This document shows, piece by piece, positions 24,500 to 35,460 of a stretch of DNA of 64,000 nucleotides. Position 1 is the first letter of the stretch; each line of letters starts with the position of its first letter. The position numbers were made by a program, and so were the translations under genes. The notes under the pieces were generated by a model, which searched no databases, was not told the origin of the DNA, and was given only the letters and a program-made list of their open reading frames with translations. Source of the stretch: Azorinus chamasolen (Eukaryota > Mollusca > Bivalvia > Cardiida > Solecurtidae); NCBI GenBank assembly GCA_963576725.1, contig OY755242.1, forward strand, positions 10,781,815-10,845,814, written 5' to 3'.

Positions 24500-25927
24500 C
24501 GTCAAACTAAAAACGCATTTTTTACTTCCCCATTAATATTCATAAGAATGCATTATAAGAATGCATTATATGTATTAATAGAATTACATATCGTATTCAA
24601 GCTATATGTTTCTGCTTTACGTTGGTTCTTGTTTTGTCCTTCTATTGTCTCTAAAAGCAAAGTTATGAAGCATTTTCTTAATCAAGATAGTTTCGAAATT
24701 TACCTCGGGTTACCATGGAAACCGTTTAATAAAACATAGCTGGGGCACAATTATTTTGGGGGAATGCTCAAAAAGTGTTCTGATTACCCCAACGAACAAT
24801 TTAAACCTGAATTCAATAATTTTTGTGCATTAATATGCCTCTAAGACTAAACAAAAAACTCATTTTTCTAAAAACGCGGATTTTTATACTTCCTCATTAA
24901 TATTCATAAGCAATCATATATGAATATTATTAAAATTATATATCATAATCAAGATATATGTCTCTGCTTTACTTTGGTTTTTGTCTTGTCCTTCTATTGC
25001 CTCTAAAACCAATGTTATTATGCATTTTCTGAACCAATGATGTTTCGAAATTTACCTCCTCCCGTTACCATGGAAACCGTTCAATAAAACATAGATGGGA
25101 CAAAATTACTTTGGGGGAATGCTCAAAATGTGTTCTGATGACCCAAACAACCAATTTAAACCTCAATTCAATAATTTGTGTGCATTAATAAGCCTATCAG
25201 ACTAAACAACAAGCTCCATTTTCTAAAAAAACGCATTTTTTTTACATTCTCATGAATATTCATAAGAACGCATTTATGAATATTAATTAAGTCATATACC
25301 ATATTCAAGTTACATGTCTCTGCTTTGCTTTGGTACTTGTTTTGTCCTTCTATTACCTCTAAAAGCAAAGTTATTACGCATTTTCTGAACCAAGGATGTT
25401 TCGGAATTTACCTCGGGTTACCATGGAAACCGTTTAATAAAACATAGATGGGACAAAATTATTTGGGGAAATACTCAAAATGTGTTCTGAGGACTCCAAC
25501 GAACAACTTAAACCTAAATTCAATAATTTCTGTGCATTAATAAACCTCTCAGACTAAACAACAAACTCCTTTTTTCTAAAAAAAATCACATTTTTTACTT
25601 CCTCATTAATATTCATAAGAATGCATTTATGAATATTAATAAAATCATATATCATATTCAAGCTATATGTCTCTGCTTTACTTTGGTACTTGTTTTGTCC
25701 TTCTACTGCTTCTAAAAACAAAGTTATGGCGCATTTTCTGAACCAAGGTAGTTTCGAAAATTACCTCGGGTTACCATGGAAACCGTTAAATAAAACATAG
25801 CTGGGACAAACTTATTTTTGGGGGCATGCTCAAAATGTGTTCTAAGGACCCCAACGAACAATTTGGTACCCATGAAAAAAAGTCTAGGGGGGGATGCTAC
25901 GGTAACCACTACTAGGACCCAGCCTAA
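24500..25927 (-). repeat. FB right arm: four 351-bp subrepeats, inverse of the left arm
   Basis: GGTTACCATGGAAACCG recurs near 24709, 25064, 25420 and 25770. The outermost unit is nearly an exact inverse of 20547-20950. Confidence 0.85.
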
Positions 25928-26631
25928 TAGGAAGTTTAATATATTAACTAGTTTTGTTCTTCTTTCACTTTTCATGTAGCTTTTGTAGATAGAATACATA
26001 ATGTTACCTATGATGAGATTTACTTCTTCATATTCTTTGTATTGTATTTTGTAACCGATTACGAGTTCATGCATGCTAATCCTTTTATTTATACCTATCT
26101 TTGAAAGTAAGTTATGTATCTTTTCCCAAAAGGTATTTAAATACGGACATGAGATAAACAATGTTCTAATGTTTCAATTTCATTGCAATGTTCACAGAAT
26201 GGTCTATGTATAAGTTTCCACGTAAAAAGGTTTTCATTGGTTGGAACTATTTTATGGATAAGTTTAAATTTAAGCTCTTTTATTCTGTTGTCGATATAAA
26301 CATTATTTATTTTGTCGTAAACTGCATACCACTGAACATCTAGTTTCAGTTTATCTTCCCAGAACTTGTGTATATAAGGACTTTCAAATTTGTTTGCAAT
26401 AAACTTTTTCCTTATATCTTTGTTATTTAATTTTGTAATGTTACAATTTTCACCGAAAGCTGAATTCCTGTTAATGTTTACTTGTGTTTTGGTGGATGAT
26501 TCCGATTTCAAAATGGTTTTCCAGGCATTCGGAATTGCTGCTTTTAATATAGTAACTTCGGAGATCCAGTTACGTTTATTTTTTAGTTTGTTTATTGAGG
26601 TTTCTTTAATTTCGCCAATACTATGTATGAT
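25928..26631 (-). pseudogene. LINE (L1-like) ORF2 C-terminal fragment, 5'-truncated
   Basis: The minus frame from about 26631 reads GEIKETSINKLKNKRNWISE, ... KLIHKIVPTNENLFTWKLIH RPFCEHCNEIETLEH, then after a 1-nt frameshift FISCPYLNTFWEKIHNLLSK and YMKSERRTKLVNILNFL, where FB interrupts. The C-x2-C ... H-x(n)-C pattern with WKxxH and FWEKI is the zinc-knuckle-like tail downstream of LINE reverse transcriptases. Only about 0.94 kb of the element remains, which is typical 5' truncation. It is inactive: no RT or endonuclease domain and one frameshift. Confidence 0.8.
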
Positions 26632-26648
26632 ATTCCTTAACTACATTT
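26632..26648. repeat. Target-site duplication of the LINE, right copy
   Basis: ATTCCTTAACTACATTT, identical to 20289-20305, at the truncated 5' end of the LINE. Confidence 0.85.
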
Positions 26649-26839
26649 AACCTGCGGTCAGCTCCCATATTTACAACTTGAAGGCTAAATAACAATTATA
26701 TCACACCCATTTCCACTTCCTAATAATACACAAAACTTAAACAGACAAATACATGTAAACAAGAAAAGGCTATATAATAGCAACTTCATAAAGGTATTAT
26801 CCAGTTTAAACGGCATGTCTCTACTATATTTAAAGTTCT

Positions 26840-27013
26840 GGCTCCATGCTTATGAAGCTTTTAGGTGAGTCTGAGTTCGTTCTCAAGTGTTTGATTGGTC
26901 AGATTTGCCTTTTGCTCAAATCTGACCAATCAAAAGCCTGAGAACTCAAATCTGATCAATTAAAAGCTTGAGAACGAACTCAGACTCAACTAAAAAGCTT
27001 TATAAGCATGGAC
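26840..27013. mobile_element. Palindromic MITE with 45-bp arms
   Basis: GGCTCCATGCTTATGAAGCT ... GAGTCTGAGTTCGTTCTCAAG pairs with CTTGAGAACGAACTCAGACT ... AAGCTTTATAAGCATGGACC. The centre has a second inverted pair, GATTGGTCAGATTTG / CAAATCTGACCAATC, and a partial direct repeat (TCTGATCAATTAAAAGC). Confidence 0.75.
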
Positions 27014-27501
27014 CCTGAATACGAGTCGCTGTAAAGTCAGATTAGTCAAGTGTTGATCCAAAAGGAAAGTTCATGTATTAAGGATAATCGTTGGTCTTAG
27101 AACTCTGACATCGATAGTAGAATTAGTATCTTGTAATGTCAATATTACTGATGAAAATAGGTTACGAAAATCTCTGATTACGTTTTAAAAGTCTGGTGAA
27201 AATGAGCATCTCCGAATAAGTTTTGAAAGTCTGAGGCAGATCCGTTTTGGTTGATATGAGAAACATACTTTATAGTTAACACAACACTTGTCCAAACTCT
27301 ATGATCACACGTATGTGCCAGAACTGGACGTTGATGTTACCACGCGACGGTTCATTTAGTTATACATTTCTTATATGGAAATTCATGTCTCCGACATTTG
27401 AAATAACATAATAATGTCACCTCGCTGCTGCATCGACGTCGGAGACTAGATATACGCTGATCATGGCGGCACGCTGACGTGGATTCTACAATACACAACT
27501 G
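27014..27501. other. Intergenic, no recognised feature
   Basis: No gene or repeat recognised. Confidence 0.45.
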
Positions 27502-27618
27502 AGTAGTGTTGCACTTTTAATTACTACTCATGAACAGACTCAATAAAACCGAGTCTGCAATTTTCTCTTTTTGCATTTCTTCTTTTGCTTTCGAGGGATC
27601 ACCCATTTTCAGAATATA
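27502..27618 (+). repeat. Family R, partial unit
   Basis: GAGTAGTGTTGCACTTTTAA, CAGACTCAATAAAACCGAGT, TCGAGGGATCACCCATTTTC. Confidence 0.8.
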
Positions 27619-28174
27619 TTTAACCTTCGTTGCAACAAAATGACTCTCAACTAGTTGTACATGCCGACACTTTAAACTTACGCATTAGTCGTACACGTTA
27701 ACCTCATACTATTCTATTATTATAACTAATAAATGTTTCTAGGTGACTTGCCAATTTCTCAGTTCGACAACCTATTTTGGATAGAAAGTTTGCTCTTACT
27801 TGCGATATATTCACCTTTCTGTATTGTCAGGGGTTTTAATGATTGCATTGATTATATTTTTAGTCTGCTGTACGAACATGCGACTTGTATTAAATACTCA
27901 TTAAAAAGCGCACTTGGCTACTGTATTGTTTTTATCTTAAAACATATACGAAAAAAGACGCAAATTCAAGAAACCAACACCAAAACCGATTTCTTACCTC
28001 TTTCATACTATTAAAACTATAAATGACAAGCAATCTTTACAGTATGCCGTATGTAAAAGAAAATGTATGAGTCATGCAGGAAACACCGCATAAAAAACAC
28101 ATAACCTCCCAAACATCACCACGACTACAAACAGCAAATGTACATGTATATAAAAGACACAAAGAGACACACAG
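27619..28174. other. Intergenic, no supported gene
   Basis: A 93-codon plus ORF (27733-28014) is hydrophobic but has no recognisable domain or splice context. Confidence 0.35.
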
Positions 28175-28290
28175 ACATAAACAAACAATAGGGGGACGAT
28201 GGAAGCACCGCTTTGGAACGGTCAGTGACAAATGTCACTGGGGGTTAAACCGGTTTCGGGGCGCCCAACCTCACACTTATAAGTATATTC
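28175..28290 (-). repeat. Fragment of the 44.3-kb TIR element family
   Basis: AACAATAGGGGGACGATGGA, CGCTTTGGAACGGTCAGTGA, CACTGGGGGTTAAACCGGTT and GGCGCCCAACCTCACACTTA are inverse to 44335-44435. Smaller traces lie at 29026-29065 and 38430-38520. Confidence 0.65.
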
Positions 28291-28431
28291 CTTAATCGAA
28301 TAAAACAAGAACAATTTAACCTGTCATAACTTATTTACAACATAACCTGTCTGCCATACTTATGGCAATCGTTACAATAGTCACCAAGAGTTTACTCTAA
28401 TTCCACTAAAACGCATAGCTATTCGCAATGT

Positions 28432-29030
28432 AAAACTAGAGGTTTGTTTTTGTCACAAAAACAGATGTCTCCCCCTCCCATCCTCTTTCCAATACACAAG
28501 TGTGATGTCTGTAACTCCAAACTTATCAGGATCTAATTTTAAGTTATCAGGTGCAATAACTCCAACATTATCAGGGGGAGACAATTCAAAACTCCTGGGT
28601 ACATAACAGCACATGCTGGTCAACATTCCTGTGAAGTTTGGTGACTCTAGTACTAGTGGTTTAAGAGATACACACGACACAAAGTAAAGTGTCTCTTATT
28701 TTAAGTCATAAGGGGCAGTAACTCCAAAGTTATCAGGGGAGACAAATTAAAAAAACAGATGCACAACAACTAATGCTGGTGAACATTCCGGTGAAGTTTG
28801 GTGACTCTAGCCCTACTGGTTTCAGCGACACATGCTGCACAAACTTTCTCTAATTTTAAGTTGTCATATCAGGGGCAATAACTCAAGAATTTTCAGGGGA
28901 GAAAATTAAAAATCACAGGTGCACAACAACTCATGCTGGTGAACATTCCTGTGAGGTTTGGTGACTCTAGCCCTAGTGGTCTTAAAGATATGCATGACAC
29001 AAAGTTTCTCTAATTTTAAGTAAACAATAG
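28432..29030 (+). mobile_element. Pearl-type (Helentron-like) element, three tandem units, no right end
   Basis: Left end ACTAGAGGTTTGTTTTTGTC then ACAAAAACAGATGTCTCCCC, nearly the same as at 36410. Then come three roughly 155-bp units with AATAACTCCAA, TATCAGGGGGAGACAATT, GCTGGTCAACATTCCTGTGA and GTGACTCTAGTACTAGTGGT. It lacks the GACA run and closing hairpin, and instead meets a fragment of the 44.3-kb family. Confidence 0.65.
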
Positions 29031-29065
29031 GGGAGATGGAAGTACCGCCTTGGAATGGTCAGTGA

Positions 29066-29344
29066 CGTTGAAGTAAAGCAGCGTCATATGTATTCCTTAT
29101 TAACTCTGTTTGCGTTAATAAATAAAAACGTCTTAATATCAAACTAAAAGACGTTTTTGGTGTGGTTTTAAATCAATCCATGAAATAAACATGCATTTGC
29201 ATTGCATTGATCAGAATGATTGCTGAATACGCTTAAAATATTACTTTCTGTTAATGAAACTCTTAGACATACAAAAGTGTTCCTAGTTAGTAGGACCGAC
29301 TAATGACAATCGCAGTACATAAAATGCATGACAGATGTCAAGAT
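29066..29344. other. Intergenic, no recognised feature
   Basis: Nothing recognised. Confidence 0.4.
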
Positions 29345-29515
29345 AATTTAAACATTTTCAAGAGTAACTTCGTTATTTCTCATTTCTCAAACAGTCCCTA
29401 TGTTGTTACCTCTCTTTAGAATCGTCTCGAAATGATGATTATAAAGAGTGGTTACAACATATGGTTTGGTGGAGAAATGGCGATTGTAGTATTTGAGTAC
29501 GCACCTTTATCTGCA
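29345..29515. mobile_element. Palindromic MITE, family N
   Basis: ATTTCTCATTTCTCAAACAG ... TGTTGTTACCTCTCTTTAGA ATCG / GATTATAAAGAGTGGTTACA ... GGTGGAGAAATGGCGATTGT, then AGTATTTGAGTACGCACCTT as in the 62.4-kb copy. Confidence 0.7.
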
Positions 29516-29606
29516 TCTCTGGTTATAGCATGTGCATTTCTTTTGAAAACTGATGTCTCCTATCTGGAAAAGGGCGTGACTGTGAATTGAGCCACTTTGT
29601 ATAAAT

Positions 29607-29840
29607 TCTGAAGGGAGGTGATCCCTTGAGAGCAGAAATTGCAACACAAAAAGAGAAAATTGCAGACTCGGTTTTATTGAGTCTGTTCATGAACAGTAAT
29701 TGAAAGTGCAATACTGCTCACACCCCCTAGCACCGGCTTAAGCGGTATTCAATTTTCAGAACAAGAAGGACTGAAATTCATGATCTCAAAGGATCAGAAG
29801 GTATAACAACACTGAGAATGAAGTACGGGGCGACGATTGT
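29607..29840 (-). repeat. Family R, partial unit
   Basis: AATTCTGAAGGGAGGTGATC to ATGAAGTACGGGGCGACG, with the CAGACTCGGTTTTATTGAGT stem-loop. Confidence 0.8.
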
Positions 29841-30177
29841 AAGATTGTAAGATTGTATCATTTCAAGATTAGTAACTACGAGACTCACCGGAACAATCTT
29901 TTTAATCCCGTACTTCATAAATATGCCTTTCGGCGCCTTTGTATACTTATAGAGTAGACACAGAACAGACAGATCTGTTCTGTTAATATAGATCTGATTC
30001 CACACTTATGTCGTTGCTTAAATTCCACGTGTCCATGTATCATTGCAAAAAATAATTGAATTGATATTTATTATGTTATTACTTCTTATATGAAAATTCA
30101 TGGAATAAAGGTTTAATGAATGCCACGGCATGCATTGCATACGCAATCCTCCTTACTTAGATGGTAGTAAAACCCTA
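29841..30177. other. Intergenic; H-hairpin trace
   Basis: About 29950-30000 (GAGTAGACACAGAACAGACA ... CTGTTCTG) may be a decayed hairpin. Nothing else was recognised. Confidence 0.35.
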
Positions 30178-30625
30178 TAGTAAAGTAAAACGTCTCTACA
30201 CCGGACGTTCAATCTAACCCTTCTCTTGCTGAATTTTAAAATACATTTCTCCTTCTTTACCCATGCCCTGCTGTATAATTACATATATCTTCGCTGTGTA
30301 CAAGTATATCGCTGTGCAACCACTGCTGTGAAGTGCACTGGTTGCACAATCAACTTGTAAATAGTGCAGACCCTGATGAGACAGTTCCTGCAGGAGCTGT
30401 CTCATCTGGGTCTTCACTATTTACAGGTACGTATATTGACGTGAATAGCAAGCGAAGGGTTAGTATACGAGTAAAATCGGTTTTAGAGACAGGTGGCAGC
30501 TTAATGCAGAATGTCCCTCTAGAATATTTCTGCATGACTTTCATGTTGCGTTAAGCAACAACCAGCCTGTCAAAAAATGTATAAATGCTTCTCTACTAGA
30601 TATCCGGTTTAGAGGGGTTGTACTG
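30178..30625. mobile_element. MITE family M carrying a nested P1 MITE
   Basis: Left end TATAGTAAAGTAAAACGTCT then CACCGGACGTTCAAT; right part GTATACGAGTAAAATCGGTT, GACAGGTGGCAGCTTAATGC, the AGAATGTCCCTCTAGAATAT hairpin, and TCCGGTTTAGAGGGGTTGTA CTG|TA. The P1 copy at 30218-30459 splits the left portion. Confidence 0.8.
30218..30459 (+). mobile_element. piggyBac-like MITE P1, 242 bp
   Basis: Ends CCCTTCTCTTGCT and AGCAAGCGAAGGG, flanked by CTAA and TTAG (each one change from TTAA). The central palindrome is CAGACCCTGATGAGACAG-TTCCTGCAGGAG-CTGTCTCATCTGGGTCT with a T.T mismatch at 30374 and 30407. CCC ends and TTAA targets are the piggyBac hallmark. No transposase is encoded. Confidence 0.85.
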
Positions 30626-30856
30626 TAATATCGTGTCATAACCCATTGTGTTAAAGATCGTTGGGCATACTTTTCAAAGTTTGTAGTTCGATATGCAGTT
30701 ATGTAACTGTGCTCACTATCAGTGGATATTGCTTTCCGACTTTGAAATGCGGGTATATGCCATTTGTTATTTTGTCATTTGGAATATTACACGAGAGGGA
30801 AATGCCTGGCGGAAAGCTTCACCTGTCTGATGAGCGGAATCACGAGAGATTGATAC
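30626..30856. other. Intergenic, 3' of the fucosyltransferase gene
   Basis: No gene recognised. Confidence 0.45.
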
Positions 30857-30862
30857 TTTAAT
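30857..30862 (-). terminator. Candidate polyadenylation signal ATTAAA
   Basis: ATTAAA on the minus strand about 100 nt downstream of the fucosyltransferase stop codon. It is the nearest plausible poly(A) signal. No GU-rich element was verified. Confidence 0.4.
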
Positions 30863-30960
30863 TCATTCGTATATATGTCGGTTCAGAACGCTAATCTGGG
30901 TATACACCTTTTTCTTGTTTCATCACAAGAAGATGTCCATGTCATGATTCAAAACAATAT

Positions 30961-32103
30961 TCATGGCAGTCCTATCCAATCTCTGGGGTACATGTCATAC
31001 CTGTTGAGAAGGCTGTCTAAAGGGCTGCCTTTACGTGGATAACCTGTCCAGTAAATGACTTCCCCACCCGCCAACCATGCGCCCCACCAGCCAAAGGTAC
31101 CTGATGTAAATATCACATGATCACAGAGAGTCATTAGTGTGAAATCAAGTTCTGCAATCTTATATGAACTGAATGTGATATTATTCCACTTCATGTTGGT
31201 TTTACACCATTGCATGTCATTACTAAGCACAAAAAAGTGCACACGAGTGTACTTTTCCCTAAAATGTTCCATGGCATTTTTCAAGTAGTGAACGGGTGCT
31301 ACTATACGTCCAGCTCTTATGAGGTTTGGTTTCAAATAGTCTCCTCTTCGTACATGGACACATATCTTTGTTACATTTCCTTGAACTGCAAATTGCATGA
31401 AATCATTTACCTGTTCCACTAACTCTTGTTTTACTCTGAAAGTCTTTCTTATTTCTGCCTCAGCTCCTTTGAAGTATCTCCACGACAGAATGTAACCTTG
31501 GAGTGTCCAGTTGTAAGTATGCTCCAACATGGTTGTTCTGTTATCAAACTTTCCATAAGTCGGGTTATATTTCTTAGCGTTGTCGAGTTTGATATCCAGC
31601 ACATTTGGCAAATCAAACAATTTGGTAAGTGGAGATGAAGGGTCTATTATTGGTGTGTAGCCATGATAAAATGCCATTCCGATAAGCGCTGCCACCTGGA
31701 ATATTTTGTTTCCAATTCGCCCATCGTTAGTCTTAACGTTCATGAAATGGCTACACTCAAACCTGTCTCTAGTGTTTTTCTTAGGTAGACAGACGTTTGA
31801 CTCTAGACCTTCCCTACACAGGGTTTTGTTTAAACATTCAAATATATTGTGAAACTTCTTTTGATTGGAATCGTTTGAATCAAATGGTGTTTCTGTTGAA
31901 ACCGTTGTAATGAAAACTTTATCAGTTTCAAAAGAATCGTTTTGGATAATGCTTGTATATAAGTGCGGTGTACCATATCTTAGTAGGTTGTCCGTTTGGA
32001 ATTTCAGCATGATGACAGAAAATACAATGACAACAGGCAGTACTAAATGACAGTTGCGTGTGAGAATTTTCATTTTAGTTTTTACGTTTATTTTTCTGTT
32101 CAA
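30961..32103 (-). CDS. GT11 alpha-1,2-fucosyltransferase-like type II Golgi enzyme, intronless coding region
   Basis: 380 residues. A short cytoplasmic basic N-terminus (1-18) is followed by one membrane segment near 19-34 (HLVLPVVIVFSVIMLKF) and a stem, giving type II Golgi topology. The catalytic domain begins about 118 with GRIGNKIFQVAALIGMAF (128-145). It carries the GT11 donor-binding motif HVRRGDY (250-256), FVLSNDMQWC (291-300), and LCDHVIFTSGTFGWWGAWLA (326-345), the three motifs of animal alpha-1,2-fucosyltransferases. Family members transfer L-fucose from GDP-fucose to terminal galactose by an alpha-1,2 link. Six N-glycosylation sequons (for example NKT 92, NWT 198, NVT 243) suit a lumenal enzyme. 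Length is normal and there are no stops. The substrate cannot be read from sequence. An acceptor lies upstream at 32257/32258, and an FB element sits beyond it. Confidence 0.93.
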   Translation of the reverse strand: MNRKINVKTKMKILTRNCHLVLPVVIVFSVIMLKFQTDNLLRYGTPHLYTSIIQNDSFETDKVFITTVSTETPFDSNDSNQKKFHNIFECLNKTLCREGLESNVCLPKKNTRDRFECSHFMNVKTNDGRIGNKIFQVAALIGMAFYHGYTPIIDPSSPLTKLFDLPNVLDIKLDNAKKYNPTYGKFDNRTTMLEHTYNWTLQGYILSWRYFKGAEAEIRKTFRVKQELVEQVNDFMQFAVQGNVTKICVHVRRGDYLKPNLIRAGRIVAPVHYLKNAMEHFREKYTRVHFFVLSNDMQWCKTNMKWNNITFSSYKIAELDFTLMTLCDHVIFTSGTFGWWGAWLAGGEVIYWTGYPRKGSPLDSLLNRYDMYPRDWIGLP

Positions 32104-32257
32104 AATAAAAGATACAGGTAATTGTATCTGTTAAATATGTTTGGATGTTCACCTTATATTCAAACGAGTCTGCACTCCGTAGATAGCTGGTAAGAGGTAT
32201 TATAGATACAAAGTTGTTTCTCAGGTGCATGTCATTGTATGCGTCAATGCCTGTAAT
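32104..32257 (-). other. 5'UTR part of the fucosyltransferase's coding exon, with 3' splice acceptor
   Basis: On the minus strand, CATTTTCCTTTTCAG ends at 32258 and is followed by ATTACAGGC. This is a strong polypyrimidine tract plus AG, about 154 nt upstream of the ATG, suggesting a non-coding first exon further upstream. No start codon in a good frame intervenes. Confidence 0.55.
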
Positions 32258-32979
32258 CTGAAAAGGAAAATGATAACAATTTGCTGTTGTTCAATTTCAC
32301 ATATATGCTGGGTAGTAGTCATCATTACCGTATTATCCTCGTAAACTTTTTTGCATGGGTACAAAATAGTTTGTTGGGGTCCCAAGAACATATTTTGAGC
32401 ATGTCCCCAAAAATAATATTGTCCTAGCTATGTTTTTTCAACGGTTTCCATGGTACCCCCAAGGTAATTTTCGAACTACCTTGGTTAAAAAAGTCATCAT
32501 AATTTTCCTTCTTGAGAAAATAGAAGGATAAAACAAGAACCAACGAAAGGCAGAGACATATAGCTTGAATATGATATGTAATTTTATTAATATTTATTAA
32601 TGTTTCCTTATAAATAATAATGAGGAAGTAAAATATGCGTTTGTTTTAGAAAAAGGGAGTTTGCTGTTTAGCCTGTGAGGCCTGTTAAGGCACAAGAGTT
32701 ATACACAGGCACGGGTTCCATGTTCACCTCTTGAATGGTGCCAATTTTCTGGTCCCCGCTATTGGTGTTGCCAGGTATCCCGGCGTGGAAAGTGGAGTCA
32801 CTCTGATTCAGTACGTCGTATTTAGACGATTGGCTGCTTCACCTGTTCATTTGTCAGTCCCTTCTACTCGACCTCATCTAAAGCTGGAAGTTCGTGTCTC
32901 AGATGTGGGTAGTTCTGATAAATGTTATCAACCGTGAAGATAGGGAGATAAGGAGGTCTCATTTATAGGTTGTTCAACA

Positions 32980-33133
32980 AAGAAAGAGAGAGAGATAGGG
33001 AGTTAAAGAACGAGAGAGCCAGGAAAGACAGAGAGAAGCATAGAGACATACAGACAGAGAGAGCGAAAAAGAAAGAGACAGACACGGAGGTACAGAGAGA
33101 GAGATAGATATATACAGAGAGAGAGCGAGAGAA

Positions 33134-33170
<37 letters not shown>

Positions 33171-33176
33171 GAGAGA
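32980..33176. repeat. GA-rich / (GACA)n microsatellite
   Basis: AGAAAGAGAGAGAGATAGGG ... ACAGACAGACAGACAGACAG AGAGAGAGG. It holds a position comparable to the (GA)n in the larger FB copy. Confidence 0.9.
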
Positions 33177-33902
33177 GGGGGTTCTACTGAATAACTTTAA
33201 ATGCTGTTAAATAAGGCTATTGGCAATTGACCCTTTTCTATTCATGATATATGTCTTCAAATGTACAAAATATTTCCTTTTCTAAAATCATCAGCATAGA
33301 ATATGTGTAAGTCTTCTTGCCACCTGTTTCCTTTACTTATGTTTCCATCTTTTTCCATTCTCATTAATATTCATAATTTGGAAAATAATATGTATTAGCT
33401 TAATATATTCATATCACTGTTTTAGTTTGTTCCGTACTGTTTAACTAAAGAATCTCAGACAAGAAGAACAGTTCATTTAAGTGGGTTTATCTTTACATCT
33501 AATTCATATTCATAACTATGGTGCAAATATTCATAAACAAATTAAACATGTACACAAAGTAATGATCCTCTGCTCTCGTCTTTGTTTGGTAAAATATCTT
33601 GTATTTAAAATTGACCATACAATGCTCATAAATTTGCTAATTCATTTGCGCACGTTAGTTGCCAATTAGCTTAAATATATATGGATTATAGACATATTAC
33701 CTTAACCAAAGATGTTCTATTTTCTTTATATGATCACATGAAAACATTAAAACCTGAATTAAATAACCCTTGTGTAGTAAAAGGCCTCTCAGACTAAACA
33801 ACAAACTCCATTTTGTTCTAAAAGACCGCTTTTGTTTACTACCTAATGAGTATTCATAGGGATACATTTATGAATATTACTACAATTACATATCATAGTT
33901 AA

Positions 33903-34144
33903 CCCTTCTCTTGCTGAATTGTAAAACACATTTCTCCTTCTTTACCCATGCCCTGTTGTACAATTACATATATCTTCACTGTGTACAAGTATTTCGCTGT
34001 GTAATCACTGCTGTGGGGTACACTGGTTGCACAATCAACTTGTAAATAGTGCAGACCCAGATGAGACAGCTCCTGTAGGAGCTGTCTCATCTGGGTCTTC
34101 ACTATTTACAGGTAGGTATATTGACGTGAATAGCAAGCGAAGGG
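33903..34144 (+). mobile_element. piggyBac-like MITE P1, 242 bp
   Basis: Flanked by exact TTAA on both sides (33899-33902 and 34145-34148). The FB context (TATCATA ... AGCTACATATCTCTG) closes up around a single TTAA. The hairpin CAGACCCAGATGAGACAG-CTCCTGTAGGAG-CTGTCTCATCTGGGTCT is fully paired here, the one P1 copy without the T.T mismatch. Confidence 0.9.
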
Positions 34145-34439
34145 TTAAGCTACATATCTCTGGTTTACTTTGGGTCTAGTTTTGTCCTTCTATTGCCTCT
34201 AAAAGCAAACTTATGGCGCATTTTGTTAACCAAGACAGTTTCAAAAAATACCTAGGGTTACCATGGAAACAGTTACAAACATAACTAGGACAAAAAAGAA
34301 TTGAGGGCATGCTCAAAATGTGTTCTGGGGACCGCAGCGAACAATATGGGACCCATGATAAAAGTCTCGGTGGGATGGGGTGCTACGGTAACCATGACTA
34401 GGACCCAGTCTGATACTTAGTCACTCAATAAGAACACTA

Positions 34440-35460
34440 ATATTATTTATTCATCATATAAGACAATTAGTCCTGTGTATTCATCTTGTATGACAACTAT
34501 TCCTACTCATACATTCAGTAAGACAATTTTCGAAGGATATTCTACTTTCAGAACTCATGTACTTCCTAACAGCAGGTATTAAGTGATGTGTGGCGGCTGT
34601 AAAATTTAGCCCCGTACTTCATAATCAGTGTTGTTATATTTTCTGGTTCTTCGGGATCATTAGTTTCGATGTAATAAGTTTTGAAAATTACAATTATGCT
34701 GATGTTAGGGGTGTGAGTAGTGTTGCACTTTTAATAACTGCTCATAAACAGGCTCAATAAAATTGAGTCTGCAGTTTTCTCTTTTTGCATTATTGCTTTC
34801 ACTTTGGAAGGATCTCCTACTGTCAGAATTCATTCACCCAGTACGACAACTAATCCCCACTCATTCACCCAGTAAGACAACTACTCCCAACTCTTTCACC
34901 CAGTACGACAATTAATCCCAACTCATTCACCCAGTAAGACAACTAATCCCAACTCAATCACCCAGTAAGACAACTAACCCCAACTCATTCACCCAGTACG
35001 ACAACTAATCCCCACTCGTTTACCCAGTACGACAACTAATCCCAACTCATTCACCTAGTAAGACAATTAATCCCAACCCTTTCACCCAGTAAGACAACTA
35101 ATTCCAACTCTTTAACCCAGTAAGACAACTAATCCCAACTCGTTCACCTAGTAAGACAACTAATCCGAACTCTTTCACCCAGTACGATAATTAATCCCAC
35201 TCATTCATCAAGTACGACAACTAATCCAAAACATTCACCCAGTATGATAACTAATCCCACTCATTCATACGGTAAGACAACAATCATCTTGTTCACCCAG
35301 TATGACAACTAATCCCACTCATTCATACGGTAAGACAACAATCATCTTGTTCACCCAGTATGACCACTAATCCCGCTCATTCATACGCTAAGACACAATG
35401 ATCCTATTTATTTATCCAGAAAGACAATTGACCATACCTATTCACCAAGTAAGACAAAAT
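34440..35460. repeat. 31-bp satellite, interrupted by an R unit
   Basis: Unit TCATTCACCCAGTAAGACAA CTAATCCCAAC, 31 bp, about 20 copies from 34826 to 35460, becoming irregular after 35200 (CATACGGTAAGACAACAATC variant). A few diverged units lie left of the R insertion at 34440-34526. Confidence 0.9.
34527..34830 (+). repeat. Family R unit embedded in the 31-bp satellite
   Basis: Begins AAGGATATTCTACTTTCAGA and ends AAGGATCTCCTACTGTCAGA, so slightly more than one circularly permuted unit is present. The GTGTGGCGGCTGTAAAATTT and GCTCAATAAAATTGAGTCTG landmarks are intact. Confidence 0.8.

Larger units (their letters stand above)
32306..34412. mobile_element. Second, shorter foldback (FB) copy, 2.1 kb, with nested insertions
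   Basis: Left end GCTGGGTAGTAGTCATCATT then TTTTTTGCATGGGTACAAA; right end GGGACCCATGATAAAAGTCT ... GCTACGGTAACCATGACTAG GACCCAGTCTGATA. It has one 351-bp type subrepeat per arm instead of four, and an older, diverged sequence. Inside are a GA/GACA microsatellite (32980-33176), the inner AT-rich segment shared with 23990-24230, and P1 at 33903-34144. It probably lies in the first intron or promoter of the fucosyltransferase gene. Confidence 0.8.

Noticed and set aside
30214..30554. Short ORFs on both strands across the palindromes (for example TQMRQLLQELSHQGLHYLQV)
   Set aside because: They are translations of the P1 hairpin and recur at each P1 copy.
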